From contig NZ_MJGC01000132.1 of NCBI RefSeq assembly GCF_001746915.1, positions 1 through 64,000 on the forward strand: DNA of 64,000 nt, read 5' to 3'. Each line of letters starts with the position of its first letter. The first letter of the stretch is position 1. The notes beneath the pieces were generated by a model. The model did not search any database, had not been told where the DNA came from, and was given only the letters and a program-made list of their open reading frames with translations. The translations under genes and the position numbers were made by a program. Below, in pieces: positions 8,632 through 17,531 of the stretch. The stretch comes from Desertifilum tharense IPPAS B-1220 (GTDB taxonomy: Bacteria > Cyanobacteriota > Cyanobacteriia > Cyanobacteriales > Desertifilaceae).

Positions 8632-8845
8632 ACCGCAGTTTCTTTGAGTTTTTGGAGGATTGTGTTAATCGTCTTAAAGACGAGTTAAGTTTGACAAAGA
8701 GGCCTCGGCTTCCATCCCAAAACGACTAAGCAAACGTTTGTCTTGTTGGTCAATCCTGAGTAGTTCGGCGAATTGCAGACGGGCAGGTTGTGCAAGGCAA
8801 ACCTGTCATGTCAGCAATCTCGAACGACTTGATTTAAGGAATCCT

Positions 8846-9562
8846 ATGAAAAAGATTTTAGTGATTGAAGACGAACCCACCGTCCGCGCAAATTTACTGA
8901 AGTTACTTGATATTGAAGGTTATCAATCCTTAGAAGCATCCGATGGGCATACGGGTATCCAACTTGCCGAGCAGCATCAGCCCGATCTGATCTTATGTGA
9001 CATTATGATGCCAGAGCTAGATGGGTATGCTGTACTAGAGGCTCTCCGTCAAAATCCAGCAACAGCGATGATTCCCTTTATTTTTCTGACGGCTAAAGCC
9101 GAACGCAATGATTGGCGTCAGGGGATGGAAAAAGGAGCAGATGATTATTTAACAAAGCCTTTTACTCGCTCTGAGTTGCTCGCAGCGATTACCATGAGGC
9201 TGCAACGACAAGAAGCCGCACTTCAGCAATTTGCCAGCGAACGCGAACGTTCTAGCGCTTTAATGGAAAAGTGCGCCGAACTCGAACAGTTCATTGACGC
9301 CAAAGATGAGTTGTTGAATAATCTCTCCCACGAACTGCGCCAACCCTTATCGAACATTAACTTAGCCATTCATATGCTCAAGGAGGCTCCCCCTGGAGCG
9401 CAACGCGATCGCTATTTGGAAATTCTCCAAAAAGAGTTCGCTCGCGAAATCGCCCTGTTGAACCAAGTCTCTGAGTTACAACAGTTTCTAACTCCAGAGA
9501 GCGTCAAGCTCTTAAGTCAGTTTAAACTTTTAAAGAGTAAAACCAGCAAGAATTTCCTCTAG
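8846..9562 (+). CDS. Response regulator with C-terminal DHp (HisKA) domain but no ATPase
   Basis: A 238-residue protein with a complete receiver domain (residues 1-120: IEDEP acidic pocket, phosphoacceptor in LILCDIMMPE, FLTAK, and LTKPF) followed by a short coiled coil and a HisKA dimerisation/phosphoacceptor segment with H-box LSHELRQPLSNI near residue 167. It then stops without a HATPase domain. The ATG at 8846 has AAGGA upstream and starts the receiver exactly; an upstream frame extension to 8738 is ignored. It may serve as a phosphorelay intermediate or be a truncated hybrid kinase. The next gene begins with a near-copy of the same receiver, so the pair arose by duplication. Confidence 0.85.
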   Translation: MKKILVIEDEPTVRANLLKLLDIEGYQSLEASDGHTGIQLAEQHQPDLILCDIMMPELDGYAVLEALRQNPATAMIPFIFLTAKAERNDWRQGMEKGADDYLTKPFTRSELLAAITMRLQRQEAALQQFASERERSSALMEKCAELEQFIDAKDELLNNLSHELRQPLSNINLAIHMLKEAPPGAQRDRYLEILQKEFAREIALLNQVSELQQFLTPESVKLLSQFKLLKSKTSKNFL

Positions 9563-9659
9563 CCCAGTTGTAACCGTTCTGTCTCTAGTCCTCAGCAGAT
9601 TTGTGAACGTTCCGGCGATCGCGCGGCTACCTATCCCATCAGACTCACTCTAACTCGCA

Positions 9660-11423
9660 ATGAAGAAAATTTTGGTCATTGAGGATGAACCTTCAGTTCG
9701 TAATAATCTGCTTAGGCTTTTAAATGCTGAAGGATTCCAAACCCTCAGCGCTGAAGATGGTAACGAGGGAATTCAACTGGCCCAGTCTCAGGCTCCCGAT
9801 TTGATTCTGTGCGATATTATGATGCCAGAGATGACGGGTTTTGATGTCTTGCAGGTTTTGCGATCGGATGCACAGACCAATACGATTCCGTTTATCTTTT
9901 TAACCGCTAAAGCGGATCGCTCGGATTTACGTCAGGGAATGCTCCTCGGAGCCGATGATTACCTCACAAAGCCCTTTACGCGTCTAGAATTACTAGCGGC
10001 GATCGCTACTCGTCTTAGCAAGCATGATGCAGTGACGCAACGCTACAACGAAGCCCTGAAAACTGCAACCGAACAATTGAATCGGCTTGCCTATTACGAT
10101 AGTGTCACGGAGTTGCCCAATCGCTTGTTACTGCGCGAACGCTTTCAGCAAACCCTCCAAACCTTCGCTCACACAACTGTAACGGCAAGTCCAACCTCAG
10201 ATTCCCCTTCAATTGCAATTCTCTCTCTGGGTTTAGACCGTTTTCAGTGGATTCATCACAACTTAGGCTTTACCTATAGCGATCTTTTGCTCAAGAGGGT
10301 TGCGGAAAGGCTAAGGGACTGCATGGGTGAAAATGATACGGTGGCTCGCCTAGAAGGAACGCAGTTTGCAATCATTCTAACAACGGCTGCTGCTCGTTCC
10401 GAGATGGTGAAAAACGTGCAAAAGATTCTGAATGTCTTATTGCACCCCTTTGAGTTGGACAACTATGAAGTCTTTGTGACGCCGAGTATCGGGATTGCGA
10501 TCTACGGTAAAGATGGCGAAGAAATTGAAAAGCTGGTTAGAAATGCAGAGACAGCTCGAAACCTGGTTCAAAGTCAATCTGGGTTGCGCTACCAATTTTA
10601 TCAGCCAAAGAGCGATTCGGCTAAGACAGATCGGTTTGCCAATCGCGGTTCGCCGCAAACGCTGACGTTGGAAACTCGCTTGCATTATGCCTTAGAGCGC
10701 AATGAGTTTGAGATTTTTTACCAGCCCAAGGTGAATCTGAAAACGGGTAAACTGACGGGGGCGGAAGCCTTAATTCGCTGGTTGCATCCCCAGGATGGGC
10801 GGATTTCTCCGGCAGAGTTTTTACCCCTGGCTGAAAAGACGGGGTTTATTGTAGAAATCGATCAATGGGTTTTACGCACCGTCTGTCAGCAGGTTAAAAC
10901 TTGGCAAACTGAGGGGTTCTCTGCCGTTCAGGTGGCGGTGAACTTATCCGGGCGGCAGTTTAATCAACCCGGTATTACCGAGCGGATTGTGGAAATCTTA
11001 AAGCAAACGCAGCTAGAATCCCACCTTCTGGAGATTGAGTTAACGGAAAGTACCTTAGTTAAAAATGTGACAGCGGCGATCGCCACTTTAAACGATCTTA
11101 AGCAGTTGGGCATTCAGGTCGCCATTGATGACTTTGGCACGGGGTATTCTTCTTTGGGCTATCTCAAGCAGTTTCCCTTTACAACGCTGAAAATCGATCG
11201 CTGCTTTGTTAGTAATGTCACCGCAGATTCTACCAGTTCGGCGATCGCGATCGCGATTATTCAGATGGCACAAAGCTTAAACCTGAAGGTTGTTGCAGAG
11301 GGCGTGGAAACTGAAGCCGAAAAAGCCTTTCTCGCTCAAAATCAATGCGATGAAATTCAAGGGTATTTAATTAGTCCTCCCCTACCCCCAAACCAATTCA
11401 GTCAATACTTGACAAAAGCCTAA
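9660..11423 (+). CDS. REC-GGDEF-EAL response regulator (probable c-di-GMP phosphodiesterase)
   Basis: A 587-residue protein with receiver domain (1-120), GGDEF-like domain (about 130-300) and EAL domain (about 335-585). The GGDEF signature is replaced by LEGTQF, so cyclase activity is not expected. The EAL domain retains the essential-looking residues: GAEALIRW near 360, NLSGRQF, ELTEST, DDFGTGYSSLGYLK, LKIDRCFV, VAEGVET and DEIQGYLIS, so phosphodiesterase activity on cyclic di-GMP is likely, under control of receiver phosphorylation. The receiver is closely similar to that of the gene 97 bp upstream; the two are probably co-transcribed. A GTP-binding regulatory role for the degenerate GGDEF is inference. 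Confidence 0.92.
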   Translation: MKKILVIEDEPSVRNNLLRLLNAEGFQTLSAEDGNEGIQLAQSQAPDLILCDIMMPEMTGFDVLQVLRSDAQTNTIPFIFLTAKADRSDLRQGMLLGADDYLTKPFTRLELLAAIATRLSKHDAVTQRYNEALKTATEQLNRLAYYDSVTELPNRLLLRERFQQTLQTFAHTTVTASPTSDSPSIAILSLGLDRFQWIHHNLGFTYSDLLLKRVAERLRDCMGENDTVARLEGTQFAIILTTAAARSEMVKNVQKILNVLLHPFELDNYEVFVTPSIGIAIYGKDGEEIEKLVRNAETARNLVQSQSGLRYQFYQPKSDSAKTDRFANRGSPQTLTLETRLHYALERNEFEIFYQPKVNLKTGKLTGAEALIRWLHPQDGRISPAEFLPLAEKTGFIVEIDQWVLRTVCQQVKTWQTEGFSAVQVAVNLSGRQFNQPGITERIVEILKQTQLESHLLEIELTESTLVKNVTAAIATLNDLKQLGIQVAIDDFGTGYSSLGYLKQFPFTTLKIDRCFVSNVTADSTSSAIAIAIIQMAQSLNLKVVAEGVETEAEKAFLAQNQCDEIQGYLISPPLPPNQFSQYLTKA

Positions 11424-11545
11424 TTTTATGAATAGTATTTTTTACACCTCGCGACCTGATGAGGACGGTTTTGCCTGAAATCTGCAAGTTTGCGCTCAAG
11501 TTGGGAATACTGAGGAAAAGACCCTCAAGCAGCCTGTGAAAACCC

Positions 11546-11992
11546 ATGTGGCGCAAGCTCAAAAATCTTTTTCTCAATTGTAGAACCTACGCCGATCTCA
11601 GTCCCGATCTTGCCACTCGGCACTCGATTAATTGCTGGTTGCGATCGCGTCGTTCTTTATCTTTTTCAGAATGGCACGAATGCTGGTGGCAGCCTAAAGC
11701 CGTCTCCGATCGAGTCAGCCGCTTCGTTTACGATAGTCTAAAGCGATATTCGGGACTGCAACTCGCCTGCGTGCGGCCGAGCGATCGCCTAGAAGAAGAC
11801 TTGTGCCTCAGCCTAGTCTGCTGGTATGACTGGAACATCCGCCTGTGCGAAGACTTTTGGCAATGTTTCGGCATAGACCTAACCTGGGAACTCAACCTGC
11901 AAGCCCTCTCCACGCTCGAAGATTTAGTTCTATTCCTCGATCGACAGCTACTAGCCGCTACTAATTTACCCTTGGAACCTCAGATTAAGTAG
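11546..11992 (+). CDS. Hypothetical protein, possible acyl-carrier-like fold
   Basis: A 148-residue soluble protein, rich in Trp and Cys (SLSFSEWHECWWQP, SLVCWYDWNIRLCEDFWQCFGI). The C-terminal 80 residues read like a helical carrier-protein fold: an acidic VRPSDRLEEDL helix start, an inner helix, a hydrophobic W-F-G segment, then ALSTLEDLVLFLDRQLL as a last helix. The phosphopantetheine-attachment DSL serine is absent, so it would not carry an acyl arm. This resemblance is an inference from pattern. It follows the EAL gene by 122 bp on the same strand; a repeat array follows its stop at once. Confidence 0.55.
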   Translation: MWRKLKNLFLNCRTYADLSPDLATRHSINCWLRSRRSLSFSEWHECWWQPKAVSDRVSRFVYDSLKRYSGLQLACVRPSDRLEEDLCLSLVCWYDWNIRLCEDFWQCFGIDLTWELNLQALSTLEDLVLFLDRQLLAATNLPLEPQIK

Positions 11993-11993
11993 A

Positions 11994-12306
11994 GGGTGGG
12001 GAAGAAGGGAGTTGGGAGTTGGGAGTTAGGGGTTGGGGAAGAAGGGAGTTAGGGGTTAGGAGTTGGGGGTTGGGGAAGAAGGGAATTGGGAGTTGGGAGT
12101 TGGGAGTTGGGAGTTGGGGAAGAAGGGAATTGGGAGTTGGGAGTTAGGAGTTGGGGGTTGGGGAAGAAGAGATAGGAAAACTTGATAATTATCAACTCAG
12201 CACACTGCCATACACCAAAGAACTACGCAACAGCACTCAGCACTCTTTCCGCCTCCCCATCCCCCCATCCTCTTCTCACTCAGCACTCAGCACTTTACAC
12301 TCAGCA
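11994..12306. repeat. Composite heptad repeat array
   Basis: A long low-complexity array built from GGGAGTT, GGGAATT, GGGGTTG and GGGGAAGAAG units (about 12000-12175), then an AGATAGGAAAACTTGATAA segment carrying the TTGATA/TATCAA stem, then CTCAGCAC heptads (to about 12306). The same order of modules occurs in reverse at 39612-39885, and parts recur at 62040-62356. The CTCAGCAC end faces the stop codon of the DUF6761 gene. Confidence 0.85.
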
Positions 12307-12336
12307 CTTAGAGAAGCACTCTAAAAAGAGGCCTGG

Positions 12337-12594
12337 CTAATAGTAATCAGACTCAGGTTCCGGCTCTGGTTGAAGCATCTCTGTAAAATTAGACGGATCT
12401 CTAAGAAAGCGAGTCGCTTCATCCTCTAGGCGATGGATTAAATAGGGTTCCATTGCATTCGAGTGTCTAAGCGCGGCCAAGTAACCATCTAGATACATCC
12501 GCAGCTCATCGAAGCGATAACCCCGGTTCCACATTTCGACGATACCGTCAGTGAGTTTTTGATAGAAGCGAATGGTAAGTGTGTCCTGAAGCAT
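12337..12594 (-). CDS. DUF6761 family protein
   Basis: An 85-residue protein resembling the cyanobacteria-specific DUF6761 family, recognised from TIRFYQKLTDGIVEMWNRGY at the start, the LRMYLDGYLAALRHSNAMEP core and the YLIHRLEDEATRFLRDPSNF end, followed by an acidic Glu-Pro tail. Helical, soluble, no known function. GAGGAG lies about 11 nt upstream of the ATG. It is transcribed in the same direction as gcvPB, 51 bp downstream of it, and may be in the same transcript. Confidence 0.8.
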   Translation of the reverse strand: MLQDTLTIRFYQKLTDGIVEMWNRGYRFDELRMYLDGYLAALRHSNAMEPYLIHRLEDEATRFLRDPSNFTEMLQPEPEPESDYY

Positions 12595-12645
12595 AGTAGG
12601 GAATCTCCTCGATGACGTGACTGCGATGTTGAGGTTTGAGAGTCG

Positions 12646-14109
12646 CTACTGAGGCCAGGTCAGTTGAGGCTGGCGAGCAGCCTTTGCCTCATCAACGCGA
12701 CCTACAGTTAGGTTGTTCGGTGCGTGGTTAACAAACTCCGGATCTTGCTCAATCTCTCGATCGATCGCAATCAGAGCTTGGGCAAACTGTCGCAGAGTTT
12801 CTGGGGTTTCAGTTTCTGTCGGCTCAATCATCACGGCTTCTGGAACGATACCAGGCCAGTAGATGGTGGGTGAATGGAAACCGTAGTCCAGCAAGCGTTT
12901 AGCAATGCCGTAAGCAGAACTACCCGCTTTTTTCTGTTTCAGCGCAGAAACGACAAACTCATGCATACAAGGTCTGTCGTTATGAGATGCCCGATAATGG
13001 TCTTTGAGCAGATGCCGCAGATAGTTAGCATTGAGAATAGCATCTTGACTCGATTGACGGATGCCGTCTCGCCCCAAAGTAACAATGTAGGTATAGGCGC
13101 GTACCATGACGCCAAAGTTACCATAAAAGCCTTTAACTCGACCAATCGATTGAGGGCAATCGTAGTCTAGATAGTAGCGATCCATTCCGGAAGCGCCTGT
13201 TTTCGCTACCCTAGGCTTGGGTAAGAACGGTGCCAGCTTGTCGTTAGCCACAACCGGCCCGCAACCTGGCCCGCCACCCCCGTGAGGTGTTGAGAAGGTT
13301 TTGTGGAGGTTCAAGTGAACTACATCAAAACCCATATCTCCGGGTCGGGCAATTCCTGCGATCGCATTCAAGTTAGCTCCATCGTAATAGAGCAAACCGC
13401 CCGCGTCATGTACCTTCTGGGCTATCTCCAAGATGTTCTCTTCAAATAAGCCCACTGTGTTTGGGTTGGTCAGCATCAAGGCGGCAATACTATCATCAAG
13501 CAGGGTTTCCAAATGCTCTAGGTCTACGAGTCCTTGGGCATTGGAACGGACTTCTTTGACTTGATAGCCCACCATTGTCGCGGTTGCTGGGTTGGTACCA
13601 TGCGCGGAGTCAGGCACTAAGACGACGCGGCGTTTCTCGGCCTGTCCTGTGGCTTCGTGATAAGCGCGAACCATCAAGATCCCCGTGAGTTCGCCATGAG
13701 CGCCCGCCGCTGGTTGCAAACTGGCTTGCTTCATGCCTGTAATTTGGCAAAGCGCGCTCGAAAGTTCGTACATCAGCGCCAGCGCCCCTTGAACGGTTTC
13801 ATCCGGTTGATAGGGGTGAATTTGGGCGAGTCCCGGCAAAAAAGCAGCCCAGTCATTGACCTTGGGGTTGTACTTCATGGTGCAAGAACCCAAGGGATAA
13901 AACCCGGTGTCAATTGAAAAGTTTTGCTGAGACAAGCGCGTATAATGTTTGACCACTTCGCGCTCGCTAACGCGGGGCAGTGCGGGGGGGGTGGCGGCCA
14001 TTAAATCCGCAGGAATTAAGGATTCTAGGGGTTGTTCTACAGGGCTTGCCGGAATGTACTGGTTGGCAAAACCCGGCATACTCTTTTCGTAAATTGACGG
14101 TTCGGGCAT
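12646..14109 (-). CDS. gcvPB: Glycine dehydrogenase (decarboxylating) subunit 2
   Basis: A 487-residue PLP enzyme corresponding to the C-terminal half of the glycine cleavage P-protein, which decarboxylates glycine and passes the aminomethyl group to the H-protein lipoyl arm. Landmarks are DTGFYPLGSCTMKYNPKVN near residue 66, QPAAGAHGELTGILMVRAYH near 130, HGTNPATATM near 170, YYDGANLNAIAG near 242, and the PLP-lysine segment HLNLHKTFSTPHGGGGPGCG near 270. A GTG two codons upstream is an alternative start. Most cyanobacteria, as I know them, have one long GcvP, so the two-subunit form is unusual; no gcvPA, gcvT or gcvH lies in the window. Confidence 0.92.
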   Translation of the reverse strand: MPEPSIYEKSMPGFANQYIPASPVEQPLESLIPADLMAATPPALPRVSEREVVKHYTRLSQQNFSIDTGFYPLGSCTMKYNPKVNDWAAFLPGLAQIHPYQPDETVQGALALMYELSSALCQITGMKQASLQPAAGAHGELTGILMVRAYHEATGQAEKRRVVLVPDSAHGTNPATATMVGYQVKEVRSNAQGLVDLEHLETLLDDSIAALMLTNPNTVGLFEENILEIAQKVHDAGGLLYYDGANLNAIAGIARPGDMGFDVVHLNLHKTFSTPHGGGGPGCGPVVANDKLAPFLPKPRVAKTGASGMDRYYLDYDCPQSIGRVKGFYGNFGVMVRAYTYIVTLGRDGIRQSSQDAILNANYLRHLLKDHYRASHNDRPCMHEFVVSALKQKKAGSSAYGIAKRLLDYGFHSPTIYWPGIVPEAVMIEPTETETPETLRQFAQALIAIDREIEQDPEFVNHAPNNLTVGRVDEAKAARQPQLTWPQ

Positions 14110-14325
14110 GAGCACAATGCAGTGGGTAATTACCCTTATTGTAACGACTTCTTATTCAAGTCTTTGCCGATTGGAACTGAGGCGATCGCCTCCTTTATAG
14201 ATTTAGCATTCCCGATCGACCGCCCGAAGTTATCAGGGATTTCTCACAAAGTAACAAGAGTTACAAAACCCTGACAAATGCTTTGTTAGTGTTAGACACA
14301 ACCTTGTTGAAGGAAAGACACATCT

Positions 14326-15126
14326 GTGGTATCTGCGGGTATTCAGATCGTTGAAGGCAACCCTAATTTGCGATCGCTACTGGGCTGGCATTTGCAGCAA
14401 GCGGGCTATTGGGTGCATCAATCGGCTAACATTCATCAGGCTAGGGAAATCTTTTTCACGCGTCAGCCAACGCTAGTCATCTTAGACTCCGAACTTCCCG
14501 ACGGAGATGGTTTAGAATTTTGTCGGTGGTTGCACCGCCAGCAGCAATCTCTGATTCTCATGCTTTCAGCACGCGATACAGAACTTGATATCGTCACGGG
14601 ACTCAAAGCCGGAGCCGACGATTATCTCACCAAACCGTTTGGGATGCAAGAGTTTTTGGCGCGAGTTGAAGCGCTGGTGCGACGGCACAATCAAAACTTA
14701 CCCCCAGCAAGTCTCGACTACGGCGACTTAAAAATCGATCTCGTCCAGCGTCGAGTTTGTCTGAAAGGCGAATTCATTGATTTAACCCCTCAAGAATTTA
14801 GCCTGCTTTATGCCCTCGCTCAAGTCGGCGGTTCAGCTTTAACGCGCACAGAACTCTTACAACGGGCGTGGCCTGATTCTATCGATAATCCCCGAACGGT
14901 GGACACCCATGTCCTCTCGTTACGCAAAAAAGTGGAAACCGATCCTCGCCAACCCTGCGTTATTCAAACCGTGCGTAATGTAGGCTATCGCTTTAATCAA
15001 GATCTATTTCTGAAAAATCAAGTAGTTCATCAACCGCAAGCGGCAGGCGATCGCAATTCCCATACTCACCATCGTACTCAACAAAGAGTCCCTTCCGTCC
15101 CTTCCTCAACTCACCTCAAACGTTAA
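14326..15126 (+). CDS. OmpR/PhoB-family response regulator
   Basis: A 266-residue regulator with a receiver domain (1-115) and a winged-helix DNA-binding domain (about 130-225; LTPQEFSLLYALAQVGGSAL, RTELLQRAWPDSIDNPRTVDTHVLSLRKKVE, RNVGYRF). Phosphoacceptor Asp sits in LVILDSELPDGDG and the switch lysine in DYLTKPF. The usual acidic pair after the first strand is reduced: QIVEGNPN replaces VVDDE, so metal binding may be weakened. The start is GTG, with AAGGAAAG upstream. It is followed 147 bp later by a LOV-domain kinase on the same strand, which is its obvious partner. A disordered His/Gln-rich tail follows the DNA-binding domain. Confidence 0.9.
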   Translation: MVSAGIQIVEGNPNLRSLLGWHLQQAGYWVHQSANIHQAREIFFTRQPTLVILDSELPDGDGLEFCRWLHRQQQSLILMLSARDTELDIVTGLKAGADDYLTKPFGMQEFLARVEALVRRHNQNLPPASLDYGDLKIDLVQRRVCLKGEFIDLTPQEFSLLYALAQVGGSALTRTELLQRAWPDSIDNPRTVDTHVLSLRKKVETDPRQPCVIQTVRNVGYRFNQDLFLKNQVVHQPQAAGDRNSHTHHRTQQRVPSVPSSTHLKR

Positions 15127-15273
15127 CTTCAAAATAGGCTTGACAAAGTAACAATTATATGAGTTAGGGGTTGCGTAATTTCCGTACTCTCCAAAGCAAC
15201 CTGGAATGCCTCATAGTGCTAGTAGAAAGAATCAACTCGCGCTATAACATTCCAAGCAGGATTGTCAGCTATC

Positions 15274-16968
15274 ATGCCACGGTTATCGGATAACTCAGTC
15301 CCCACCCCTAGCACTGAGAACCCCTTTCATCCCCAAATCAGTCAAATTTTAGAGCAAATTGCGGATGCAGTCTTATTGCTAGACGCGCACGGCCAAATCC
15401 TTTACCTCAATACCCGCGCCCAACAACTTTTTCGCGCAACTCAAACCGGAATTCACTTCTTTAGCACCCCACTTGACGACGAATTAGACCGAGTGCGTCA
15501 AAAGATTGAGTGGGCGGCGATAGAGGTGATTCAAGACCAAGCCATTCGGGAAACCAGCGCCTATTTACCGCAGCGCCAACAATGGTTAGATATCCAAATT
15601 CACCCTAGCGACTGGGGATTATCTGTTTACATCAAAGATGTCTCTCAGTACCAGCAAGGTTTAGCTCGATTGCGGCTGCTCGAACAAGCTATCATTGCCA
15701 GTAACAACGGGGTCGTCATTAGCGATATGCAACACCCCAAGCAACCTCTGATTTACTGCAATCCTGCCTTTGAAAAGCTGACCGGCTACGCACAATCCGA
15801 GATTTTAGGGCGTAACTGTCGCTTTCTGCAAGGCCCCGAAACCGACCCGGAAACCGTGGAAGAATTGCGACAATGTATTCGCGAACGACGAGATGGTCGG
15901 GTAATTCTAAGAAATTATCGCAAAGACGGTACGCCCTTCTGGAACGAATTGCGGATTTCCCCCGTACGAGATAGCGAGGGACAAGTGACCCACTATATTG
16001 GCGTCCAAAATGATATCACCGAACGCAAACAAGCAGAAAACGCCCTGCGCGAGAAAGCCACACAACTTGAAGACACCTTGAGTCAACTGCAACGCACTCA
16101 AGCTAGACTCATTCAATACGAAAAAATGGTGGGCTTAGGTCAACTGGTTGCAGGCGTCGCCCATGAAATTAACAATCCTGTGAGTTTTATCTACAGCAAC
16201 CTCAACTACGCCAACAGCTACGCTCAAGATTTGCTGAGTTTAGTTCGACTCTACCAACAACACTATCCCACACCTGTAGCAGAGATTAGCGCGATCGCCT
16301 CAGAAGTGGATCTCGATTTCATCAACGCCGACTTTCCCAAACTCCTAGACTCCATGAAAGCGGGGGCCGAACGCATTCGTCAAATTGTCCTTTCCCTACG
16401 AAACTTCTCGCGACATGATGAAGCCGAACTCAAACCCGTTAATCTCCATGAAGGGATTGAGAGTAGCCTCACGCTTCTTCAACATCGCTTAAATGCCCAA
16501 GTCAACCGCCCCGCCATCGCAGTTATCCGCGAATATAACAATCTGCCCAAACTCCAATGCTATCCCGGTCAACTCAACCAAGTCTTCATGAATTTACTGA
16601 ATAATGCCATTGATGCCTTAGAACAAGGGGTTAGCCTGCGAATCTTACATTCCCCTGAAAGTTTAGCCGCCACAGACTCTCCCCTCCCGCCACCCCCAAC
16701 CATTCGGATTCGCACAGAAATCACCCATAAAGGGGAAAATCAGGAGTATATTACCATTCGCATTGCCGATAACGGGCCGGGTTTCCAAGAAGAAGTGAAG
16801 CGCCGCCTATTTGACCCCTTCTTTACCACAAAGCCTGTGGGTAAAGGGACGGGTTTAGGTCTGTCTATTTGTTACCAAGTTGTTGTTGAACAACACAATG
16901 GCGATATTCGCTGTATTTCTGCACCCGGCTTAGGCGCAGAATTTATTATTGAACTTCCCCTCAGCTAA
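15274..16968 (+). CDS. LOV-domain histidine kinase (putative blue-light sensor)
   Basis: A 564-residue soluble kinase with PAS (about 22-130), PAS/LOV (about 135-255), coiled coil, HisKA (H-box VAGVAHEINNPVSF near 295) and HATPase (NLLNNAIDAL, IADNGPGF, GKGTGLGLSICYQ) domains. The second PAS has the full LOV flavin signature: GRNCRFLQGP with the photo-adduct cysteine at residue 182, the two Asn positions (RNYRKDG and FWNELRIS) and the terminal Gln in IGVQNDIT. FMN binding and blue-light activation are therefore expected. A TTG at 15262 is a possible earlier start. It lies next to the OmpR-type regulator. The stop overlaps by 4 bp the end of a convergent membrane-protein gene. Confidence 0.92.
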   Translation: MPRLSDNSVPTPSTENPFHPQISQILEQIADAVLLLDAHGQILYLNTRAQQLFRATQTGIHFFSTPLDDELDRVRQKIEWAAIEVIQDQAIRETSAYLPQRQQWLDIQIHPSDWGLSVYIKDVSQYQQGLARLRLLEQAIIASNNGVVISDMQHPKQPLIYCNPAFEKLTGYAQSEILGRNCRFLQGPETDPETVEELRQCIRERRDGRVILRNYRKDGTPFWNELRISPVRDSEGQVTHYIGVQNDITERKQAENALREKATQLEDTLSQLQRTQARLIQYEKMVGLGQLVAGVAHEINNPVSFIYSNLNYANSYAQDLLSLVRLYQQHYPTPVAEISAIASEVDLDFINADFPKLLDSMKAGAERIRQIVLSLRNFSRHDEAELKPVNLHEGIESSLTLLQHRLNAQVNRPAIAVIREYNNLPKLQCYPGQLNQVFMNLLNNAIDALEQGVSLRILHSPESLAATDSPLPPPPTIRIRTEITHKGENQEYITIRIADNGPGFQEEVKRRLFDPFFTTKPVGKGTGLGLSICYQVVVEQHNGDIRCISAPGLGAEFIIELPLS

Positions 16969-17516
16969 ACAACAGCCATCGCAGTCCAAATGGTCCAGCC
17001 ATCCACCAAGAGTAAAATCAAAGTAAACCCTAGCAAAATCAGATACATCCACGGTTGGGCTAAGGGACGAACATCGGTGGTATCAATTCCAGTTTTTGCC
17101 TGAACTTCGCGCACCAGTCTGGCAAATCCCACAACGCGCATCGGTAATAGATAGGCTTTTCCTGACTGACTCAGGAAGTAATACACTAACCCTCCTTGTC
17201 CGGTAGTCCGGGGTTTAAGGGCTTGTACCTCTGACCAGGGTAACGTCCAACCTTTACGAAAGAAACCCGGAACCCATCGGGGATAGGTGACTTGAATGGT
17301 TTGGTCATCCAGAACGACTCGTTCGCTTAAGGCGGCGTGCAAACCCAATCCACCGAAGAAGATGCCTATCCACAGGAGTTCGGCGGGAACGGGCGAGGCG
17401 GCGTGTTGCGATAGGAAGGGTAAGGGAACGGTTAAAGCCAGGTACAACCCCAGTAGGGTAATGCGAATTAAAGGTGAAATCCGAAAGATAGATGTATGGG
17501 TTGGGGGTTGAGACAT
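16965..17516 (-). CDS. Membrane protein with PH-like middle domain
   Basis: A 183-residue protein with two N-terminal hydrophobic segments (about residues 13-35 and 45-62), a beta-rich soluble stretch (about 66-150, ERVVLDDQTIQVTYPRWVPG and WTLPWSEVQALKPRTTG, typical of bacterial PH-like membrane proteins) and one C-terminal helix (about 156-178). No catalytic motif seen; no gene name. Its 3' end overlaps the LOV kinase gene. A G-rich tandem repeat begins 16 bp upstream of its start codon. Function unknown. Confidence 0.7.
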   Translation of the reverse strand: MSQPPTHTSIFRISPLIRITLLGLYLALTVPLPFLSQHAASPVPAELLWIGIFFGGLGLHAALSERVVLDDQTIQVTYPRWVPGFFRKGWTLPWSEVQALKPRTTGQGGLVYYFLSQSGKAYLLPMRVVGFARLVREVQAKTGIDTTDVRPLAQPWMYLILLGFTLILLLVDGWTIWTAMAVV

Positions 17517-17531
17517 AAAGAGGGTGGGGAG

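Noticed and set aside
11994..12306. Tandem repeats as a CRISPR array
   Set aside because: The units are 7-10 bp heptads without unique spacers of constant length, and there is no cas gene.
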